The notes beneath the pieces are model-generated. The model had not been told where the DNA came from and made no database searches. It saw only the letters and a list, made by a program, of their open reading frames with translations. The translations under genes and the position numbers were made by a program. DNA of 22,932 nt from Calditrichota bacterium (GTDB lineage: Bacteria; Calditrichota; Calditrichia; Calditrichales; Calditrichaceae): positions 1-22,932 of the forward strand of contig JAJRSN010000526.1 of NCBI GenBank assembly GCA_024278715.1. Reading direction: 5' to 3'. Shown in pieces: positions 16,549-22,932 of this stretch; positions within the stretch are counted from its first letter, which is position 1, and each line of letters opens with the position of its first letter.

Positions 16549-17259
16549 ATGCATCGCTTGGCAGTGGATGTGGACCCAATCGCATATATTCGCAACAGTT
16601 TTAAAGACCGCTATCCCGATCCGATCCAAATAGTCGTTCTCGCAGAATTGGGCGGCGCCGAAAGCATTGTCGCCTATTTTCAGGATGATCAGCGTACGGT
16701 TAAAGAAACGGATCTTGTTTTGCTAAAACATATCGTCAAGACCTATTTGAATATTCGTTGCAACTTAACCGAAGACAATATTCGGAAACTTTTGAGAATC
16801 AAGCCCGATATGGTTACATTTGTAGCTCCCGGAGAGGTTAAAAGTCTGGAACCGCGCCCCCTGAACGTGGACATGTACGTCGCTCAGTTGCAGGGATTTA
16901 TCGCCGAATTGCGCACCAACGAAATTCTCAGTTCCGCTTTAATTTCTCCCGAAATGGAGCAAATAAAATTAGCCGGGAAATTAGAATTCGACTATGTGGA
17001 ACTCGACGCTTCGGGATTAGCCGCCGCCGAGGATATGGAGAGCGAAATTACCTTTCTCGAAGAATTGAATAATCTTTCCATCGTCGCCAATAAGCTGGGG
17101 ATGGGCGTAAACATTAGCGGCGGAATCGGATTTGACAATATTCGTGACATTACCAAAATGGAATACATCGAAGATATCGTGGTCGGAAAACCGCTGCTTG
17201 CCAAAAGTCTTGCCATCGGGTTTGAACAAGCCGTGCGCGATATGATCGCTTTAATGTAA
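16549..17259 (+). CDS. PdxJ-like protein lacking the catalytic residues
   Basis: A 236-residue cytoplasmic protein with the fold of pyridoxine 5'-phosphate synthase. Aligned by eye with E. coli PdxJ without gaps through the first 100 residues, it keeps IRN (14-16), YPDPIQ (22-27), AE..GA (32-37), the D..L helix and the C-terminal VVGKPLLAKSL. The catalytic residues are gone: His45 is Tyr43, Glu72 is Arg70 and His193 is Gly191. Other active-site positions are also changed: His12 is Pro10, Arg20 is Phe18, Arg47 is Gln45, the VPEKR loop is VAPGE, ELHTG is ELDAS and NIGH is VVGK. Vitamin B6 synthesis by this protein is therefore unlikely. It may bind a different phosphorylated ligand or act as a scaffold. 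AGGAGG lies eight bases before the ATG, and the gene is packed between lipoprotein and membrane-protein genes. Confidence 0.8.
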   Translation: MHRLAVDVDPIAYIRNSFKDRYPDPIQIVVLAELGGAESIVAYFQDDQRTVKETDLVLLKHIVKTYLNIRCNLTEDNIRKLLRIKPDMVTFVAPGEVKSLEPRPLNVDMYVAQLQGFIAELRTNEILSSALISPEMEQIKLAGKLEFDYVELDASGLAAAEDMESEITFLEELNNLSIVANKLGMGVNISGGIGFDNIRDITKMEYIEDIVVGKPLLAKSLAIGFEQAVRDMIALM

Positions 17260-17285
17260 AAAGGATTTAAAGGCGTCGCTAAGTT

Positions 17286-19793
17286 ATGAAACGTTCTATT
17301 ACACTTTTAATCTTCTTCTTGTTGTCGGGATTGCAGGCACAGGAAATTATCTCTTTTGACTGGGGAGCCGATGTAAGTCAATTCTCCAACTCTTCAAACC
17401 GGATCATTGTCCCTTTGGATGAATGGCAAATCGAATATTCGCGATCAGGGGTTAACAAAATTCAAGTCCCGTTTGCAATTCCCGGAATCAAAAGACTGGT
17501 CGCGCGTACGCAGATCGCTTTACAAAATATCGCACCGGATAAAACGCTTTATTTTGTAACCCAGGGCATTAAGGGTTCGGTTTCTCTTTTCGTGAACAAT
17601 CACTTGATTTCTTTTCTCGGAAACGGAGAATATCCGCTAAAATTAGCCATACCGCGCAAGATTGTTCGTGAAGATTCCGTTTTGAAAATCGAATTAAAAA
17701 TCAGACAGCCCCAATCAGCTTCGGAAGGTTTTCCCGAAATTGTTTACACCTATTCGGAAGATCGCGCTCTCGGAATCCCGCGTCCGGCGTATTTGATAAT
17801 CGAAACCGCGCCCGTTATTGAAAAATTCCGACATAAGCTCGTCAACACCGAATCCGGATGGAAATTGGTCTATTCCTATTTGATTAAGACCGACAAAATT
17901 TACAAACGAATTCAGATTAAAGAGCTTTTTTCCCGCGAATCCGACGGAAGAATCGTTTACCGGAAAAATCGCTACACAAAGGATATCAGCGGAAATCAGA
18001 TTAAATTTAAAGGCGAATTTCCCGTTTCCGCTAATCTGCTTTGGTCTGTGGATTCTCCCCGGCGGCTCAGGTTTACAATTAACGCCGAATTTTCCGGGCA
18101 GGAGAAAACGGCTTTGCAAAAAGAGGTCAAATTCGGCGTAAGGGATTTTCGTTTTTCCCGCAATAAATTTTATCTTAATAACGAGCAAATTCAAATCCGC
18201 GGAATAAACTACCGGCAAAATATCCGCAGTCTGAACAATAAAAACTATTTTAAACAACTAAAAAACGATTTTTCCGCAATCAAACAGCTCGGCTGCAATA
18301 CAGTTCGCTTAACGCACTTTTTGCCGGATGAAAGATTATTGGAAGTCGCCGATTCGCTGGGGCTTTTAATTTTCGCGGAAATTCCCATCTGGCGTTTTCC
18401 GGCGCAGTTCTTTTCCGAAAATTATCTGTTGGAGTTGGGCAAAAAACTTTGCACCCGCGTCGCGCCTTTTTACGCCAAGCATCCTTCTCTGGTCGCCATC
18501 GGACTGGGACAGGAAATTCCTTTGCACGATCCCGCGGTTCAGAAATTTATGTTTATTATTAACAGTAAAATGAAATCGCAGCTAAAAGTTTTAACTTACA
18601 TTTCTCCCATTCCCGATTACCCGCTGCCTCCGGAAAAGGCAGCCGATTTTTACTTGTACGACCGCTACCAACCGTTAAGCAGCCTTCCCGCAAATACGGA
18701 CTTAAAACGTTATTCGTTAATCGGGAAATTAGGAATTTTGACCAGCGATCTGGTCGAAAAAGAAAACTCGGAGCCTCAGCATCAGTTGAACCGCGGATTT
18801 CATCTAAAATACGAAATCAATAAAGCGTTGAATATTTTGAAAACACAGGGCGGATTTATCGAAAGCTACCGGGACTGGTACTCCCCTTTCCCCACTGTTT
18901 TAAGTTATGCGGAACAACCGCCTTACCTCATCCCTCAGGGATTATTCCGGGTGGACGGAGTCCCTAAACCCTGGGCAAAACTGCTTGAAAATCCGTGGAT
19001 CGTGGAAGAGACTTCTCTGTCGCAAAATCAACCCCTTCCGGATCGACCCTCGAATTTCTTTTCGATTTTAATTACCTTTAGCGCCATAATCTTTTTCGGG
19101 CTTTATCGTAAAATGATCCGCCTTCGTGAAAATTTCAGACGCGCGATACGGCATTCTTACGGATTCTTTGTCGATTTAAGAGAACGCCGCATCATTCCTT
19201 TAATGAATTCGATTACCGTGGGAATTTTCATCTCTTTGATCTTAGCGTCTTTTATCGGATCGCAAATTTACTTTTACCACGATTCCTACTGGCTGCAGGA
19301 AGTTATGGCGATATTTTTAATTCCTTTGAATATTTTTGATAATTATCTGAAAATAAGCAAATCCTATTTCATTTTAACCTTAACCCTTTTTCTGATCTTT
19401 TTTGCCCTGCCCGTTATCAGCGCGATTATTATAAAGTTATTTGCCTGGCTAAACAAAACTAAAATCCGTTTTCGTCAGGGATTGGCGGTAATGTTCTGGT
19501 CGGGAGCGCCCCTGGTCTGGTTTTTTCCCATCAGCCTTATTTCTTATCACTGGTTGTTTTACCAACAAAACGGAAAGTGGTTGTGGATTATACTCGGAAT
19601 CTTTTTTCTTTGGATCCATCTCCGCATGCTCAACGGATTGCATATTTTGTTTATTACGAAAACATCCAAAATCTTCATGATATTGCTATTGTGTTATTCC
19701 GTTCCGTTGCTTATCTTTTGGGCTATTTTTAATACGCCTGTTTACTGGTTAGATTATTTAAATTTATTAATGGAAGCGCAAAGTTTGTTTTAA
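17286..19793 (+). CDS. GH2-like exported protein with C-terminal multi-pass membrane domain
   Basis: An 835-residue protein. A signal peptide (1-18, LQA before QE) is followed by a jelly-roll-like and an Ig-like region, then a TIM barrel of glycoside hydrolase family 2 type: LNNEQIQIRGINYR, AIKQLGCNTVRLTHFLPDERLLEVADSLGLLIFAEIPIW, and HPSLVAIGLGQE with the acid/base at Glu410. The preceding Asn of the family's GNE is Gln. The nucleophile site (normally EYG) reads IGKLG, with Lys481 in place of Glu, 71 residues on, a distance that fits family members. From about residue 589 to 820 there are six or seven hydrophobic segments, not part of normal GH2 enzymes and somewhat Yip1-like in look. It is probably a membrane-held carbohydrate-binding or sensing protein rather than an active glycosidase. 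It follows the PdxJ-like gene by 26 bases with a poor ribosome site, and precedes smc by 8 bases. Confidence 0.75.
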   Translation: MKRSITLLIFFLLSGLQAQEIISFDWGADVSQFSNSSNRIIVPLDEWQIEYSRSGVNKIQVPFAIPGIKRLVARTQIALQNIAPDKTLYFVTQGIKGSVSLFVNNHLISFLGNGEYPLKLAIPRKIVREDSVLKIELKIRQPQSASEGFPEIVYTYSEDRALGIPRPAYLIIETAPVIEKFRHKLVNTESGWKLVYSYLIKTDKIYKRIQIKELFSRESDGRIVYRKNRYTKDISGNQIKFKGEFPVSANLLWSVDSPRRLRFTINAEFSGQEKTALQKEVKFGVRDFRFSRNKFYLNNEQIQIRGINYRQNIRSLNNKNYFKQLKNDFSAIKQLGCNTVRLTHFLPDERLLEVADSLGLLIFAEIPIWRFPAQFFSENYLLELGKKLCTRVAPFYAKHPSLVAIGLGQEIPLHDPAVQKFMFIINSKMKSQLKVLTYISPIPDYPLPPEKAADFYLYDRYQPLSSLPANTDLKRYSLIGKLGILTSDLVEKENSEPQHQLNRGFHLKYEINKALNILKTQGGFIESYRDWYSPFPTVLSYAEQPPYLIPQGLFRVDGVPKPWAKLLENPWIVEETSLSQNQPLPDRPSNFFSILITFSAIIFFGLYRKMIRLRENFRRAIRHSYGFFVDLRERRIIPLMNSITVGIFISLILASFIGSQIYFYHDSYWLQEVMAIFLIPLNIFDNYLKISKSYFILTLTLFLIFFALPVISAIIIKLFAWLNKTKIRFRQGLAVMFWSGAPLVWFFPISLISYHWLFYQQNGKWLWIILGIFFLWIHLRMLNGLHILFITKTSKIFMILLLCYSVPLLIFWAIFNTPVYWLDYLNLLMEAQSLF

Positions 19794-19801
19794 GGAGAAC
19801 A

Positions 19802-22800
19802 ATGTATCTGTCCAAATTACAATTATTGGGTTTTAAATCGTTTGCCCAGAAGATAAAATTAGAATTTAACGAAGGCATTTCCTGTATTATCGGACCGAAC
19901 GGATCGGGAAAATCGAATATTGTCGATGCCGTGCGCTGGGTTTTGGGCGAGCAGCGTACCACCGCTTTGCGCAGCGATAAAATGCAAAACGTGATTTTTA
20001 ACGGAACCGTCAATCGCAAGCCCATGGGAATGGCGGAAGTTTCCATGACCATCCAGAATAATAAGAAAATTCTGAATACGGAATTTGAGGAAGTGGTCAT
20101 CACCCGCCGCTTGTATCGTTCCGGAGAAAGCGAATATCTAATTAACAATTCTCTGGTTCGCTTGAAAGATGTTTTAGACCTGTTTATGGATACCGGTTTG
20201 GGTCCCAATTCTTATTCTGTAATCGAATTAAAAATGGTTGAAGCCATATTAAGCGAGAATAAGGCTGAACGCCGCCAACTGCTCGAAGAAGCCGCGGGAA
20301 TCGTTAAATACAAGATGCGCCGAAAATCCGCGCTTCGAAAATTAGAAGCCACGCGCAACGATCTGGTGCGCATCAGCGACATTATCAGCGAGGTTGAAAA
20401 AAAGGTTAATTCGCTTTCACGGCAGGTGGGAAAGGCGCGCCGGTATCTTAAATACACCGATGAACTCAAAAAAATCGATATCGAATTGTGCCGTTTTCGC
20501 TTTCACGCTCTGCTCGAAGAAATTCGTCCGCTAAAGCTTCAGTTATAGGAAGTAAGCAAAATTAAAGAAGAAAGCCACCACCAGATTACAATCGACGAAG
20601 CTCTGTTGGAAGAATACAAGCGTGAACAAATTCAATTTGAACAACGGATGCAGAAATTTAACCTGCAAATAAACGAACTGGATCAGCAGATCGCCAAACT
20701 GAACCAGGAGCAGGCTGTAGCGGAAACCAGAAAAGAACAGCTAAAACAGAATAAAGAGCGATTTATCGAAGAGATCGATCACGCGGAAAAAAAGATTAAA
20801 GTTTTTCAGGATAATCTGAAATCTTACGAAACGGAAATCGATGAAATAAACGCCAAAAAAGAAGAAGCTGAAAATCAATTAGCCGAAATCGAATCTCAAC
20901 GTCAGGCGGAACTGGAAGTTTTACAGGCTGAAAAACAGGAAATCGATAAGCTTAACAACGAATTCAGAAAAAAGTTTCAGGAAGTTTCCGCTCTCAAAGA
21001 TCAACTGACGCAGAAGGAATATCAACATCGCTTTCAAACCGAACAAATTCAGGAGCTGGAAGAAAAATTAGTCGAAATTCAACAGGAAATTCAGCATCTG
21101 GAAACCGAACTCGCCCGAAATAAAAATCAACAAACCGAGCTGATCACCGAACAGGAACGCCTTAAAGGACAGCGTCATGATTTACAGCAAAAACTGAACA
21201 GTCTCACCGAAGAAAACAAGACTCTTGATCAGCAAAAGAACAAACGTCTGGGCGATCTTGAGCAGGCGCGTTCGCGCAGGAAGTTTTTTGAACAAATCAT
21301 CGGCAATTATGAGGGCTTCTGGAAAAGCACCCAATACGTAATGACACACAAAGATTCTTTTGCCGGAGTGCGCGGAACCCTGTCCGAAGTTATCTCGATC
21401 GACGAAAAATACACAAATTTACTTGAATCTCTGCTGGGCGACGCCTTAAATTTCGTTTTGGTGGATACCATGAAATCGGCGAGAAAAATAATCGATTTTG
21501 TCAAAAAAGAAAAAAAGGGGCGTATCACATTAATTCCGATGGATCGGGTTCCTCATCTCGGCGCCGATGACAGCCCAAGACCAGCCGGACTTCGATTTTT
21601 AAAGGATTCTGTAAAATGCGCTCCCGAATACCGGAATCTGATCGATCTCTTGCTGGGCGACGTTGTAGTGGTTCCCACGCTGGACGACGCCATTAACGCC
21701 TCGGAAAAGTACCCGCATTTTCGTTTTGTTTCGGAACAGGGAGAAATGGTCAACTTTAACCGTGAAATCTCAAGCGGCGAAGTTTCTCAAAAATCGGTTT
21801 CAATTGTCGGGCGCAAGGAGCAGCTTAAAAAATATCAACAACAGATGGAGATAATCGAGAAAGAAGTTGAGAAAATCTCAAGCCGTATCGCGGAGATCGA
21901 CGATCAGATTTCCGTTATTCGCGGTCAAATTAGCGAGCGCGACGAAACCCTGAATTCCCTGCAGGCAAAACGCATCGAACTGGAGAAAAAAGAAAATCAG
22001 CTTCAATACGAAATCGCCAAACATCAAAAAGAAATCGAACAATCCGATAGCAGAATCATCCGTATTCGCCAGGACGGGCAAAAGCTTAAAAAGGAAATCG
22101 AGAGCATTGACTTTCAATTGCAGGAGATGCAGAAAGAATTAAACGATCTGGAGCGCGAAACCATCCGGCGAACATCCGAATACGAGCGCAAGAGCGAATC
22201 CATGGAATATTTGCTTGAAGAAGTTCAAAAAGCGCGCCTGCAAGCCAACAACCTGAGAAATCAGTATCAAAACCGCCAGGCTGATATTCAAAGAACCCGT
22301 CGCGCCATAGAGGATTTAACGAGCGAGATCGAGCAAAAACGTTCGGAAATAAAACGCATAAACGAAACCCTGATCCGGATAGACGAAGACAGCGAAAAAC
22401 GGGAACATGATCGCGTTGCAATTTGGGAAAGCCGCGACCTGCTGGAAAACGAAAAGAACGAATTGGAAAAAAACTTTCAGGAATTGAGAGCAAAAATCAT
22501 TGATCTCGAAAAACAAACCAGGGAGTATCGGCGTCAACACGATTCGAGTCTGGAAAAAGGTCGCCAATTGGAACTTAAGATCAATGAAAATGAGTATAAA
22601 GCAGAGAGTATTCGGGAGTACGCTCTTAAGGAATATTCCGAAGACGTGGAAATCGGCATTCCCTATCAGGATTTTGATGAGCGGGAGGCTGAAGAAAAGA
22701 TAGAAATGCTGCGCATGCGCATTAAACATCTGGGTCCTGTCAATCCCTTGGCGGTTCAGGAATACGATGAAGAAAAAGGGCGTCTGGATTTTTTGGTCAA

Positions 22801-22932
22801 GCAACGCGACGATCTTTTAAACGCCGAGAAGTCTCTGATCGAGACGATTGACAAAATCAACAAGACAGCCAGGCAGCAGTTCATGGATACGTTTAATAAA
22901 ATCAAGTTTAACTTTGAGACTGTCTTCAAATC
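19802..22932 (+). CDS. smc: Chromosome segregation protein SMC, interrupted by TAG and cut by the window edge
   Basis: The structural-maintenance-of-chromosomes ATPase that compacts and segregates DNA. Visible are the N-terminal head with Walker A GPNGSGKSN (31-39), VRWVLGEQ and EEAAGIVKYK, then coiled coil, a hinge domain (about 501-650, FAGVRGTLSEVI, GRITLIPMDRV) and a second coiled coil ending LGPVNPLAVQEY near the edge. About 1,043 codons are present. Roughly 140 more, with the signature motif, Walker B and D-loop, lie beyond 22932. Codon 249 is TAG (20546-20548), yet the same frame is open without another stop for the remaining 2,384 bases and keeps SMC sequence throughout. AGGAG sits five bases before the ATG. 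The N-terminal piece alone (248 residues) could not form an ATPase. Confidence 0.92.
20546..20548 (+). other. smc: In-frame TAG within smc
   Basis: The codon interrupts KPL-type coiled-coil sequence (LKLQL, stop, EVSKIKEES) just after the ATPase head. A single C-to-T change from CAG, or G-to-T from GAG, would explain it, and Gln or Glu suits the heptad region. mltG and the metallophosphatase-like gene both end normally in TAG, so a genome-wide reassignment of TAG is not supported. Confidence 0.9.

Noticed and set aside
20546..20548. TAG reassigned to an amino acid in this genome
   Set aside because: mltG and the metallophosphatase-like gene both end in TAG at sensible C-termini, so TAG works as a stop here.
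22086..22804. Minus-strand ORFs within smc (135 and 162 codons)
   Set aside because: They are reverse-strand readings of the SMC coiled coil, whose frame is clearly the coding one.

Overview
The window looks like chromosomal core DNA from a moderately AT-rich, Gram-negative (diderm) bacterium. It encodes lipoproteins with lipoboxes, a TolB-like propeller protein, MltG, separate SecD and SecF, and NAD-dependent DNA ligase. The CxNPF lipoproteins, long TPR proteins and the CxCG/PLGGL metallophosphatase-like protein remind me of the Calditrichota/Ignavibacteria side of the FCB group. That placement is inference, not a database result. I see no rRNA, tRNA, insertion sequence, CRISPR array or phage gene.

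Layout. Everything from 124 to 15178 is on the minus strand. Reading in the direction of transcription: ligA (15178-13166); secD-secF-STAS (13051-9863), closed by a strong terminator at 9808-9848; a metallophosphatase-like exported protein (9780-8869); then a compact run of aroQ chorismate mutase, mltG, pcrA/uvrD, a periplasmic TPR protein, a very long TPR protein and a TPR/TolB-propeller lipoprotein (8711-124). A short divergent promoter region (15179-15320) separates ligA from a plus-strand cluster that continues to the window edge: two related CxNPF lipoproteins, a PdxJ-like protein, a GH2-like membrane protein and smc (15321-22932).

Function. The minus-strand genes combine DNA repair (LigA, PcrA), protein export (SecDF), peptidoglycan synthesis (MltG) and an envelope TPR/TolB module. 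The most unusual part is the plus-strand cluster ahead of smc. Its PdxJ homologue keeps the family's fold motifs but has lost every catalytic residue I can align. Its GH2 homologue keeps the acid/base Glu but has Lys where the nucleophile Glu should be, and it carries a C-terminal multi-pass membrane domain. Two apparent pseudoenzymes and two NTF2-like lipoprotein candidates in one tightly packed transcription unit are the best candidate for something undescribed.

Two long genes are interrupted. smc has a single in-frame TAG at codon 249 and is then fully open to the window end. The two adjacent TPR ORFs look like one protein of about 1,210 residues split by a one-base deletion in an A-run at 4183-4186. 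Both could be sequence errors or real mutations, and raw reads would decide.
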